Assembly: GCA_902363555.1 (NCBI GenBank)
Contig: CABJAM010000002.1
Span: forward strand, 186,001 to 250,000
DNA from: Lachnospiraceae bacterium
GTDB taxonomy: Bacteria; Bacillota; Clostridia; Lachnospirales; Lachnospiraceae
Direction: 5' to 3'
Length of the DNA stretch: 64,000 nt
This document shows, in pieces, positions 1-7,907 of this stretch (its first letter is position 1; every line of letters begins with the position of its first letter). The notes beneath the pieces were generated by a model. That model was not told the origin of the DNA. It saw only the letters and a list, made by a program, of their open reading frames with translations, and did no database searches. Made by a program: the position numbers and the translations under genes.

Positions 1-150
1 GCGGAATTTACTCCGCAGTGCCGCTCGATTCCGCTTTGCTCCATCTCGCTCACGGGCTTCGCCCTATGTCAAATTCCGAAACCACATTCGCTTATGTGCG
101 AGCACAACGCGAAGATGGTTCCGGAGTTTGACGCACTGCTCATGCCTACT
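1..150. repeat. GC-rich intergenic repeat fragment
   Basis: This non-coding stretch has the phrase ACTCACGGGCTTCGCCC-like (about positions 49-65) and TTTACTCCGC (7-16). Both recur near 17725-17785, so it looks like a fragment of a dispersed GC-rich, hairpin-prone repeat. It also contains a local inverted segment around 85-115. No gene is supported here, and positions 150-209 are AT-rich with no clear intrinsic terminator for the upstream-lying minus-strand gene. Confidence 0.45.
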
Positions 151-209
151 GAACATTATACCATACATCTTGAATTTGTAAATTATTTTTTAACTTTTCC
201 TTAATAGTT

Positions 210-2900
210 TTATTTTTTGTGTAATGTTCTGTTTATACATTTGGAGGTGTGGGCTCTTTTTCTCTGTCTACGGTAGATGAGGATTATAAATATCAGACAA
301 CTTCCTGCGCTGAGGATGAAACCGGGGATGAAGCCGGCGGGGGTGTAGCGCATGGTTACGGTGTGTTCTCCGGCAGGCAGATAGATGTAGAGCAGGGAAC
401 CGTCGATGGATTCTGTCTCTACTTCTTTACCGTCTACCAATACTTTCCAGCCCTTGTCATAGGGGATGGAGGTGTACATAATGCCGTCCTCGGCGGCATT
501 GATCGTGCCGGACAGATAGGTGTCTGTATATTCGTCAAGCTGCCACTGATGCTGGCTTACTTCGTTGTAGAAGGCCTGGAATACGTCGGGATCGTAGGAA
601 AAAAGGTAGATTTTAATTGTTCCTGACGTATGCTCGTCATCTGTGACAAGCTCCAGATCAATATGGCCGTCGTCGCCAATCTCCACCAGATGGCCCCGGG
701 TGTCGGTGTATGTTTTCACCGAATCATTGTGGCTGACCTTCAGCTTGCTGCAATTGGCGGCCTGATAATAAATATAACGCGTCTGGCCATCGGTGATGTC
801 CAGGCTGAATTTAACGCTGGCTTCATCCTTGGCAGCCGCTTTCTTATAGGAATACTGACCGTCGCCGGTACTCTCGATGGTACAGTTTTCCGTCTGAGCC
901 TCGGGCAGGACTTCATCGTTAAATATAAAATCACTTGTCCCCGTGGTCTTCTGGACAAAATCATTGAGCACGTATTCCGGTCGCTTCACCGTATGATTCC
1001 AGTTTTCATACGTATTGTCCACCATAAAGCCCAGTGACAGGGCGTAAGGATTTTCATACAGGTGAAGATCCCCATAGGCCGATACATAATTGAAGGTACG
1101 CATATCTCCGTCATTTTTCTGGGCTACCAGATATTTAAGGCCGAAAATACTGTCCGTCAGCGGGCAGCCGCCCACATAGCTGTATTTATTTGTGGCGCTG
1201 AAATATCCCACCTCGCCCATCAGGTCATTGATATCCGCCCCCATAGTGGACGCAAACAAAGAAATTCCCGGGAAATCCAGCCACATGTTATTATTCCGGC
1301 CGGCGAAGGTATCCAGCTCCATCCGGTAAAAGCCGCCGTTTTCCTTTACATCCACGTCTTCCTTAATCTCTCTGGCAGAATCCACATATTTAATATAGGA
1401 CGTCCGGTTAATGCTTCCATTTCTGCATAATCCATAAATGGAATTGCCCGCCACTTCCACAAATAAAAACAGCATCAAAAAGCCTTCCACGAGCCTGCGG
1501 CGCCGGAAAAACTTCTTTTTATAAATGCAGATCAGTATAAAATAAATGATAACGAGTATTTCCGTTACAATATACGTATAAATTTCCGGTCCATCCACCT
1601 TTGTCAACCAGCACCAGGCCAGCAGCGCCTGCATCCCCGCAAACGCCAGGAAAAACTGCCAGTACTGGTATTTGCGCAGCGTCAGGAAGACCTCGTAGGC
1701 CATGGTCAGCGCCAGAAACGCATAAATAAATGTAAACCGGGCAGGCAGGCTGTTGGGGAAATGAAAGCCATGCCATATATAATCCAGTATACGGAAATTG
1801 GTGGAGAACAGTAAAAATCCAAGCAGTAAAAGCTTGATGATCTTATTTTTCAGCGGTATCCCCTTGCGGAAAATGTACAGGATGACCAATAGCATCGTAA
1901 ATACGCCAAAATACAGATTGGGGTCGCCGCTTAAATCCGTCGGCTCCACAAAGGCGAACTGACGGCTGATCAGCTCCCCGAAGCTGTGATAAAACTTAAT
2001 GTTGGTGGGAAATTTGGACTCCGCCGAGTTGGACACAGCCAGTCCGGCCAGCGTAGGCAGCAGCAGGCAGGCGCTCAGCGCCCCCGCCAGCAGGGAATAC
2101 CCCGCAAATAAAAAGCCCCGTTTAAAAAACAGCCGCACACTTTTTTTCTTCTGTTCAAAAAACAGTACAAAAAAGTAAAGGACTAAAAACATGCAGATCA
2201 TAATGGCAATGTAATAATTGGTAATAATACAAATGCCCAGCATGAGGCCGTAAAGCAGGCCCTTCCCCTCCTTCACAAGCCGTTCCAGTCCAAGGATGAT
2301 CAGCGGCAGCAGCACGAGACAGTCCAGCCACATCACATTCCAGTTATACCCAAGCACCCATCCGCACAGCGCATAAAACATGGCAAAATAAACGATAGTG
2401 ATATCGTACCGTTTAAATCGTTTGCTGATAAAATAGGCAAAGGTAAAGCCGGACAGCGCCACCTTTATCATCAGTATTATCGTAAAGCCTTCCAGCAAAA
2501 ACTTTACCGGGAACAAAAGCAGCAGTAAATTGAGCGGACTTGCCAGATAATAGGCCACAATGGCCCAGAAATTCATCCCCAGACCGCCGTTGATGCTGTA
2601 AAACAAGCTCTCCCCGCTGCGTATTTTCCGAACGAACTCGGAAAAAAACGGTACGTACTGGTGATAAGAGTCAATGATCTGTACCTGGCGTTCGCCAAAG
2701 GGCCACACGCCCAGCGCTATATAGGCAATTGTCAATATAAGCAGCGGTATAAACGCCGCCATCAGATAAAAACGGTTTTTAAACACAAAACGTCCGAACC
2801 TGGTACCATGAAAGAACTTATCTGACCGCAGCTTTATGCGTTCCTTCAAAGGCACCTTAACCTTTTCTTCAACTAAATTTGTTTCCTGGTTCTGACTCAT
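210..2900 (-). CDS. YfhO family multi-spanning membrane protein
   Basis: The 896-residue product matches the YfhO family (bacterial membrane protein YfhO, related to GT-C type glycosyltransferases). A short cytosolic N-terminus (residues 1-45) is followed by about 12-13 hydrophobic segments to roughly residue 490, a large extracytoplasmic domain (about 500-850), and a final membrane helix (about 858-880) with a basic tail. The C-terminal phrase 'YDKGWKVLVDGK' and the 'AGEHTVTMRY' strand are typical of the family. In Bacillus, YfhO has been linked to glycosylation of lipoteichoic acid; whether that holds here is inference. The start ATG overlaps the stop of the upstream shikimate-kinase-like gene (ATGA), so translation is probably coupled. 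Family assignment is firm, substrate unknown. Confidence 0.88.
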   Translation of the reverse strand: MSQNQETNLVEEKVKVPLKERIKLRSDKFFHGTRFGRFVFKNRFYLMAAFIPLLILTIAYIALGVWPFGERQVQIIDSYHQYVPFFSEFVRKIRSGESLFYSINGGLGMNFWAIVAYYLASPLNLLLLLFPVKFLLEGFTIILMIKVALSGFTFAYFISKRFKRYDITIVYFAMFYALCGWVLGYNWNVMWLDCLVLLPLIILGLERLVKEGKGLLYGLMLGICIITNYYIAIMICMFLVLYFFVLFFEQKKKSVRLFFKRGFLFAGYSLLAGALSACLLLPTLAGLAVSNSAESKFPTNIKFYHSFGELISRQFAFVEPTDLSGDPNLYFGVFTMLLVILYIFRKGIPLKNKIIKLLLLGFLLFSTNFRILDYIWHGFHFPNSLPARFTFIYAFLALTMAYEVFLTLRKYQYWQFFLAFAGMQALLAWCWLTKVDGPEIYTYIVTEILVIIYFILICIYKKKFFRRRRLVEGFLMLFLFVEVAGNSIYGLCRNGSINRTSYIKYVDSAREIKEDVDVKENGGFYRMELDTFAGRNNNMWLDFPGISLFASTMGADINDLMGEVGYFSATNKYSYVGGCPLTDSIFGLKYLVAQKNDGDMRTFNYVSAYGDLHLYENPYALSLGFMVDNTYENWNHTVKRPEYVLNDFVQKTTGTSDFIFNDEVLPEAQTENCTIESTGDGQYSYKKAAAKDEASVKFSLDITDGQTRYIYYQAANCSKLKVSHNDSVKTYTDTRGHLVEIGDDGHIDLELVTDDEHTSGTIKIYLFSYDPDVFQAFYNEVSQHQWQLDEYTDTYLSGTINAAEDGIMYTSIPYDKGWKVLVDGKEVETESIDGSLLYIYLPAGEHTVTMRYTPAGFIPGFILSAGSCLIFIILIYRRQRKRAHTSKCINRTLHKK

Positions 2901-3412
2901 AATGCTCCTTCCATGATCTTTTCAATATTCACCCTCATCTTTTCAATGGCGCCCTCAATGGTCAGACCATCCACATTGACGATAATATCCGCATATTTTT
3001 CGTAAAGAGGGCACCGCTCATCATATAGATCCTGCAGCGTATATCCGCTTTTTAAGACCACACCCCGCTGGTTCAAATCTCCCAGCCGGCTTTTTAAATT
3101 TTCAAAAGATAATTGTATGTAGACAATGATTCCGTTTCTTTTAAGCGCTTCCATGGCTTCCACGCCGTAAACCGCACTTCCGCCGGTGGAGATCACGCTC
3201 TCCTCCACGTCCATATCCCGGTTCACCTGATTTTCTATGGCCAGAAAACCGTCGATCCCGTGCTCGTTTATGAGCTGGTGAAGCACCTTGCCCTCCTGCC
3301 TTTGGATGAGCAGATCGGAATCCACAAACTGATATCCAAAAATCTTTGCCAGTACAACACCAATGGTACTTTTCCCGGCGCCTGGCATTCCTATCAATAC
3401 AATATTTTTCAT
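2897..3412 (-). CDS. Shikimate kinase-like P-loop kinase
   Basis: The 171-residue protein has the size and fold signature of AroK-type shikimate kinases. It has a P-loop GMPGAGKST (residues 8-16), FVDSD with the conserved second Asp, the ISTGGS substrate/metal loop, and ERCPLY matching the C-terminal substrate-binding Arg region. However the segment that in classical enzymes reads FR..E (the shikimate-binding Arg) reads FLAIE here, so one key Arg is missing. It is followed immediately by yfhO with an ATGA overlap and is not beside other aromatic-pathway genes, although a DAHP synthase lies about 33 kb away. It may be a divergent shikimate kinase or a kinase for another small substrate. Confidence 0.65.
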   Translation of the reverse strand: MKNIVLIGMPGAGKSTIGVVLAKIFGYQFVDSDLLIQRQEGKVLHQLINEHGIDGFLAIENQVNRDMDVEESVISTGGSAVYGVEAMEALKRNGIIVYIQLSFENLKSRLGDLNQRGVVLKSGYTLQDLYDERCPLYEKYADIIVNVDGLTIEGAIEKMRVNIEKIMEGAL

Positions 3413-3445
3413 ACGCGCATACTCCTCTTAATCAAAACTCGTGGC

Positions 3446-3470
3446 GTAACAGCTCCAGGGAAACTGTTAC
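3446..3470. repeat. Palindromic intergenic repeat (GTAACAG...CTGTTAC)
   Basis: Seven-base arms GTAACAG and CTGTTAC surround an 11-base spacer. This is one member of a small dispersed inverted-repeat family (consensus close to GTAACCGTTCAG-n-CTGAACGGTTAC) seen at several gene borders in this window. It lies in the 5' leader of the shikimate-kinase-like gene. Confidence 0.6.
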
Positions 3471-3499
3471 TCGATACAATTCCGAAACATCGGCACCTT

Positions 3500-3528
3500 A
3501 TTTTATCACTAAGAAAAATGAAACTCAA
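3500..3528 (-). promoter_or_regulatory. Sigma-A-type promoter for the kinase-yfhO operon
   Basis: On the minus strand a -35 TTGAGT (3528-3523) is separated by 17 bases from a -10 TAAAAT (3505-3500), about 90 bases upstream of the kinase start. Confidence 0.6.
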
Positions 3529-3673
3529 CTATTTACACAGCTTTTTCAAACTTTTATAATAAAAATATAAGATTTAGCGTTTTTACAAGGCTCCGCTGGT
3601 GCCGATGCCGACCATCCGAGTTTCCCCGTGAATAGTACCGTGAATAGTAACTCAATAAGTTACTGCGAAAGCA

Positions 3674-3702
3674 TTGCTTTTGTCCGCACATTGCAATATA
3701 AT
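3674..3702 (+). promoter_or_regulatory. Sigma-A-type promoter upstream of dinJ-like gene
   Basis: TTGCTT (3674-3679), a 17-base spacer, and a perfect TATAAT (3697-3702). It would give a leader of about 150 bases before the antitoxin gene, containing the palindromic repeat at 3796-3824. Confidence 0.6.
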
Positions 3703-3795
3703 AAAGATAACAAAACGTAACAGGTCGCACAGGTCTGCACATTCACTGCGCAGATCATACGAAAACATAGATTATACGGGCATATTGGCCATATC

Positions 3796-3824
3796 ATAAC
3801 AGTTCAGTCCGCCTGAACTATTAT
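3796..3824. repeat. Palindromic repeat upstream of dinJ-like gene
   Basis: Arms ATAACAGTTCAG and CTGAACTATTAT (11 of 12 positions complementary) flank a 5-base spacer, 36 bases upstream of the antitoxin start. It belongs to the dispersed repeat family of this window, so an operator role for the antitoxin is possible but not favoured. The rest of 3413-3859 shows only the two promoters and repeats listed. Confidence 0.55.
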
Positions 3825-3859
3825 ATCAAAACTATATTTTATGGAAGGAGTTTATACCT

Positions 3860-4165
3860 ATGGGAAAATCAGCAAACATATACGCAAGAATAGAGCCTGA
3901 CGTGAAAGAACAGGCAGAGAGTATCTTATCGGCATTAGGTATTCCAGCGTCAAATGCTATCAATATGTTTTATAAACAGATTATTATGCGCCGTGGTCTT
4001 CCTTTTGATGTGAAAATACCAACGGAAAAGCCCTTTAACATGGCTACCTTATCTGAGGAACAAATCAATGCGGAGCTTGAGAAAGGATATGCGGATATGA
4101 AAGCGGGGCGCACAAAAGACGCACGGCAGGCCTTTGCGGATATTCGCAAAGATTATGGATTATGA
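3860..4165 (+). CDS. RelB/DinJ family antitoxin
   Basis: The 101-residue protein begins with a ribbon-helix-helix region (residues 4-50, 'SANIYARIEPDVKEQAE' then 'GIPASNAINMFYKQI') characteristic of RelB/DinJ antitoxins. A C-terminal part (about 60-101) would wrap the cognate toxin. The family neutralises a RelE/ParE-fold partner and represses its own promoter as a dimer. Its TGA stop overlaps the toxin start (ATGATG), the usual antitoxin-first, translationally coupled arrangement. The ribosome binding site GGAAGGAG is 10 bases upstream. Confidence 0.88.
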   Translation: MGKSANIYARIEPDVKEQAESILSALGIPASNAINMFYKQIIMRRGLPFDVKIPTEKPFNMATLSEEQINAELEKGYADMKAGRTKDARQAFADIRKDYGL

Positions 4166-4500
4166 TGTTTACTGTAAAACTATCCGAGCAGGCAGAAAAA
4201 GATTTAAGGTCGATATACGAATATATTGCGTATGATTTACAGTCGCCGGACAATGCGCTTGGACAGCTCAACCATCTGCAGGATATGATTTTAAGTCTTG
4301 AAAATATGCCGAAGCGCTATCGCAGATACGAAAAAGAGCCGTGGCAGAGCCGGGAACTTCGTATCGTTCCTGTGGATAATTATATTGTTTTGTATATTCC
4401 TGATATAGAAACGGCTACTGTAACAATAATCCGTGTAGCGTATGGCGGACAGGACATTGACCGACTGCTTGCTTCCACACAAGCCAATAGCAAGCGATAA
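4162..4500 (+). CDS. RelE/ParE family toxin
   Basis: The 112-residue product has the small alpha/beta fold of type II RelE/ParE toxins: 'VKLSEQAEKDLRSIYEYI' as the N-terminal strand-helix, a central helix with LENMP, and the C-terminal strands RELRIVPVDNYIVLYI...VTIIRVAYGGQDIDRLL. The pattern R.....Y.V.Y....V.I..V.....D is typical of the StbE/ParE branch. Whether it cleaves ribosome-bound mRNA (RelE) or poisons gyrase (ParE) cannot be decided from sequence alone. Two adjacent ATG codons (4162 and 4165) could serve as start. A hairpin terminator follows at 4525-4558. Confidence 0.85.
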   Translation: MMFTVKLSEQAEKDLRSIYEYIAYDLQSPDNALGQLNHLQDMILSLENMPKRYRRYEKEPWQSRELRIVPVDNYIVLYIPDIETATVTIIRVAYGGQDIDRLLASTQANSKR

Positions 4501-4524
4501 AAAACAACTGTATATTAGCATAAC

Positions 4525-4558
4525 AAGCGGTTCAGTCTTTCGGGATTGACCGCTTTTT
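4525..4558 (+). terminator. Intrinsic terminator after the toxin gene
   Basis: Stem AAGCGGT / ACCGCTT with a 17-base loop followed directly by a T-run (CTTTTT). It sits 25 bases after the toxin stop and 20 bases before the start of the polymerase gene. Confidence 0.65.
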
Positions 4559-4578
4559 ATAACAAGGAGGTGGCGTTG

Positions 4579-5793
4579 ATGGCCGTTTCAAAAATTTATT
4601 TCCATATTGATGTGAACAGCGCGTATTTAAGCTGGACGGCGGTGGACCGTCTCAAACGCGGGGAGACGCTGGATATACGCACCATCCCGGCCATCATCGG
4701 CGGCGATATTTCCAAACGCCGGGGCGTTGTGCTGGCCAAATCCATCCCTGCTAAAAAATACGGCATTGTTACCGGGGAGCCAGTAGTGGACGCATTTAAA
4801 AAGTGTCCCAGCTTAAAATCCTATGCTCCGGACCACCAGCTCTATTCCCGTTACAGCCACCGGCTCATCGAGCTGCTCTCCGGCTATTCTCCGGAAATCA
4901 GCCAGTACAGCATCGATGAATGTTTTATGGAATATGTTCCGGTGCCGGGCACACATTCCCCGGTGGAAGCGGCCACCCTCATCAAAAACCGCATCCGGGA
5001 TGAACTGGGCTTTACGGTCAACGTTGGCATTTCCACAAATAAGCTGTTGGCCAAAATGGCCTCGGATTTTAAAAAGCCGGATTTGGTCCACACTTTATTT
5101 CCAGAGGAAATACAGAAAAAAATGTGGCCGCTGCCGGTACGCGAGCTGTTTATGGTGGGCCGTTCCAGCGCCGCACGCCTGGAGCTGCTGGGCATAAAAA
5201 CCATCGGCGACCTAGCCCGGACGGACCCGGCCATCCTGACCTCCCATTTAAAAAGCCACGGTCAAGTCATCTGGGAATATGCCAATGGGATTGAAAATTC
5301 AGGCATCGACACGCGCTCCAGGCCCGACGCGAAAGGGATTGGCAATTCCACCACGATCTCCTTTGATGTGACGGACCGTGAGACGGCCTGCCATTTCCTT
5401 ATGGAACTGGCCGAATCGGTATCCCGGCGGCTGCGCAAGGCACATATGCTGGCTGGCATGGTCAGCGTGGAGATCAAATACAGTACCTTTGAGGCCGTCT
5501 CCCACCAGATGCAGCTTCTGACGCCGGACAATACGACACAGGCGATTTATAAAACTGCCTGCCGGTTATTTGACGAGCTATGGAATAAAAAGGCCATACG
5601 GCTCCTTGGCATACGTACATCCAAGCTGACCTCCGACAGTATACGCCAGTTGGATATTTTTGATATTCAGGAAAATGAAAAACAGAAAAAGCTGGACAGT
5701 GCATTGGATACGATACGGAAGAAGTTTGGGGATCAGTCGGTTGTCAGAGCGAGTCAGCTTGGGAAGGAACCAACATATATAAAGAAGGAGTAA
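4579..5793 (+). CDS. dinB: Y-family DNA polymerase (Pol IV type)
   Basis: The 404-residue protein is a translesion polymerase of the DinB/UmuC superfamily. The first catalytic motif is HIDVNSAYLSW (a clostridial variant of the usual DMDAFFA), followed by KRRGVVLAKS in the fingers. The second catalytic Asp/Glu pair is in QYSIDECFMEY, then comes a thumb with GIGK-like helix-hairpin-helix residues (VGRSSAARLELLGIKTIGDLA) and a little-finger domain. I choose ATG 4579, not the upstream in-frame ATG at 4546, because AAGGAGG sits 9 bases before it. It has no visible C-terminal beta-clamp motif of certainty. It stands alone behind the TA terminator; no LexA-type box was recognised. Confidence 0.85.
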   Translation: MAVSKIYFHIDVNSAYLSWTAVDRLKRGETLDIRTIPAIIGGDISKRRGVVLAKSIPAKKYGIVTGEPVVDAFKKCPSLKSYAPDHQLYSRYSHRLIELLSGYSPEISQYSIDECFMEYVPVPGTHSPVEAATLIKNRIRDELGFTVNVGISTNKLLAKMASDFKKPDLVHTLFPEEIQKKMWPLPVRELFMVGRSSAARLELLGIKTIGDLARTDPAILTSHLKSHGQVIWEYANGIENSGIDTRSRPDAKGIGNSTTISFDVTDRETACHFLMELAESVSRRLRKAHMLAGMVSVEIKYSTFEAVSHQMQLLTPDNTTQAIYKTACRLFDELWNKKAIRLLGIRTSKLTSDSIRQLDIFDIQENEKQKKLDSALDTIRKKFGDQSVVRASQLGKEPTYIKKE

Positions 5794-5828
5794 TGAAACC
5801 GTTCATAAATGTATGCGCATATACTGCT

Positions 5829-5917
5829 CATACCGCACGAAAGCGTAAATGTCGCGTCTGGTATACTTGTGCACCGGCGGCGGAAGCTGCTTGCGCATAC
5901 CGCACGAAAGTATAAAT
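5829..5917 (+). repeat. Pair of 22-bp direct repeats
   Basis: CATACCGCACGAAAG followed by (CG/TA)TAAAT occurs at 5829-5850 and 5896-5917, 67 bases apart, in the 320-base gap between the polymerase and the pyrophosphatase. No gene is supported in this gap. Confidence 0.5.
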
Positions 5918-5961
5918 TCCGCGGGCATATAGCCAGAAGTATGTTAAAATTTTATTTTAGC

Positions 5962-5990
5962 TTTTAAGTGGGGATGAAATGTGCTAAACT
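5962..5990 (+). promoter_or_regulatory. Possible promoter of the pyrophosphatase operon
   Basis: A weak -35 TTTTAA (5962-5967), a 17-base spacer, and -10 TAAACT (5985-5990). Spacing is right but the -35 is poor, so this is a modest call. Confidence 0.4.
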
Positions 5991-6113
5991 AACTAAAAAT
6001 ACGTTACCCGATTAACTTGTTTTTCCGGAGATATGGAATTATGTAAATCCATAGTCCGGCAGTTTCGGTCGCCCATTGTTGGCGCGGCTGATGAATTATA
6101 TCAGGAGTTTAGT

Positions 6114-7832
6114 ATGGATACTCATAAAAAAGAAATTTATATTTTCGGCCACAAGAACCCGGATACGGATTCGATTTGTGCGGCGATCGCCTACGCTTAT
6201 TTAAAAAATCAGATCGTCAGTTGTATTGCGGCTGGCGACGGGCAGCGTTTTGGAGATTTTGTTTATACGGAGGAGACGAATCCGGATGTCAGTTATGTGG
6301 CCCGCCGCGCCGGGCAGTTGAATCCGGAAACGGAGTTTGTGCTCAAACGTTTCAATACCCCGGCCCCGGTCTATGTAAATGATGTCCGCGCCCAGGTGTG
6401 CGACATCGACCTGCGTAAAGTTTCCGGCGTTCCGGAAACCATTTCCTTAAAGCAGGCGTGGACGATCATGCGCTCGGTGAATATCGCCACGCTGCCGATA
6501 TTAAATAAAGACAATACACTCAGAGGTCTGATCACAATCGGTGATATCGCCCGGTCCTATATGGCCGTTTTTGACAATACCATTTTAGCCGATGCAAAGA
6601 CACCCTATGCAAATATTCTGGACGCCCTGGACGGTGAGATGATCGTGGGCGACCCGGACGGCCTTGTGGAAAGCGGCAAGGTAGCCATCGCCGCCGCCAA
6701 TCAGGAGCTGGTTCGTGAGCATATCAGCGAAAATGATGTGATCATTTTGGGCAATCGCTATGAAACACAGCTATGTGCCATTGAACAGCACGCCGCCTGC
6801 ATTATCGTCTGCGAGGGCTCGGTTGTTTCCCGGACGATCCGCAAGATCGCCGAAAATAATCACTGTGCCGTCATCAGCACCCACTACGACACTTATACGG
6901 TCGCCCGTCTCATCAACCAGAGTGTGCCGATCAGCTACTTTATGAAAAAGGACGACCTGATCACATTTAAAACGACTGACTTTGTTGCGGAAATCAAGGG
7001 CACTATGCTGAAAAAGCGCCACCGCGATTTCCCCATCCTCTCCAGCCGGCATAAAAAGTTCGTCGGAATGATCTCCCGCCGTTCCCTCATCAACATGCCG
7101 TCGAAAAAAATCATTCTCGTGGACCACAACGAGGCGGAGCAGGCCGTGGACGGTCTGGCCGACGCGGAGGTGATCGAGATCATCGACCATCACAAGCTGG
7201 GCACGGTGGAAACCATCAAGCCCGTCGTTGTGCGTAACCAGCCGGTAGGCTGCACCTCCACGATCATTTATCAAATGTATGTGGAAAATGGCATTGACAT
7301 CCCGCAAAATATTGCCGGACTGCTGTGCGGCGCGATCATTTCCGATACACTGCTCTACCGCTCGCCTACCTGTACCGATGCAGACCGGGCGGCTGCGGAG
7401 GCGCTGGCAGAGATTGCAGGCATAAAAACAGATGAACTGGCCCGGGAAATGTTCCGCGCCGGAAGCAATCTCCATTCCAGATCCGAGGAGGAAATATTTT
7501 ATCAGGATTTCAAACGCTTTACAGCCGGCAGCGTCACCTTTGGCGTGGGCCAGATCATGTCCATGACTCAGGATGAGCTGGACGAGATTAAGGAGCGGAT
7601 AATCCCATATATGCATAAGGCAAAGAAAAATCACGATGTGGATATGGTCTTTTTCATGCTGACCAATATTATCGATGAGGCGACCCAACTGCTGTATTCC
7701 GGCAATCAGGCGCAGGAGGTGGCCGAAACAAGCTTTATGGTTCCCGCAAAGGACAACGCGCTTTATCTGGAAGGCGTCGTCTCCCGGAAAAAGCAGCTCA
7801 TCCCGCGGCTCATGTCCACATTGCAGCAGTAA
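6114..7832 (+). CDS. Manganese-dependent inorganic pyrophosphatase with CBS/DRTGG regulatory insert (copy 1)
   Basis: This 572-residue protein is a family II (DHH) pyrophosphatase carrying the regulatory CBS-DRTGG-CBS insert known from Clostridium perfringens. Catalytic signatures are GHKNPDTDS near the N-terminus, VDHNE and EIIDHHKLG in the second half, and RKKQLIPRL at the end of DHHA2. The insert holds two CBS motifs (about residues 75-125 and 250-300) with a DRTGG domain between them. In the family these domains bind adenine nucleotides and tune hydrolysis of PPi. I prefer ATG 6114 (CAGGAG 7 bases upstream) over the in-frame ATG 6033, because homology begins just after it. A close paralogue follows 75 bases downstream. 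Confidence 0.87.
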   Translation: MDTHKKEIYIFGHKNPDTDSICAAIAYAYLKNQIVSCIAAGDGQRFGDFVYTEETNPDVSYVARRAGQLNPETEFVLKRFNTPAPVYVNDVRAQVCDIDLRKVSGVPETISLKQAWTIMRSVNIATLPILNKDNTLRGLITIGDIARSYMAVFDNTILADAKTPYANILDALDGEMIVGDPDGLVESGKVAIAAANQELVREHISENDVIILGNRYETQLCAIEQHAACIIVCEGSVVSRTIRKIAENNHCAVISTHYDTYTVARLINQSVPISYFMKKDDLITFKTTDFVAEIKGTMLKKRHRDFPILSSRHKKFVGMISRRSLINMPSKKIILVDHNEAEQAVDGLADAEVIEIIDHHKLGTVETIKPVVVRNQPVGCTSTIIYQMYVENGIDIPQNIAGLLCGAIISDTLLYRSPTCTDADRAAAEALAEIAGIKTDELAREMFRAGSNLHSRSEEEIFYQDFKRFTAGSVTFGVGQIMSMTQDELDEIKERIIPYMHKAKKNHDVDMVFFMLTNIIDEATQLLYSGNQAQEVAETSFMVPAKDNALYLEGVVSRKKQLIPRLMSTLQQ

Positions 7833-7907
7833 GAAGTAAAGCCCGTCAGGCTCTGTGCAGTAAGTGCGCAGGCGTGTCTGAACGATTTCTTTAGAGGAGA
7901 CAAAGTG

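Noticed and set aside
3554..3742. 62-codon minus-strand frame upstream of the toxin-antitoxin genes
   Set aside because: No ribosome site, Cys/Arg/Tyr-rich composition, overlaps the promoter region.
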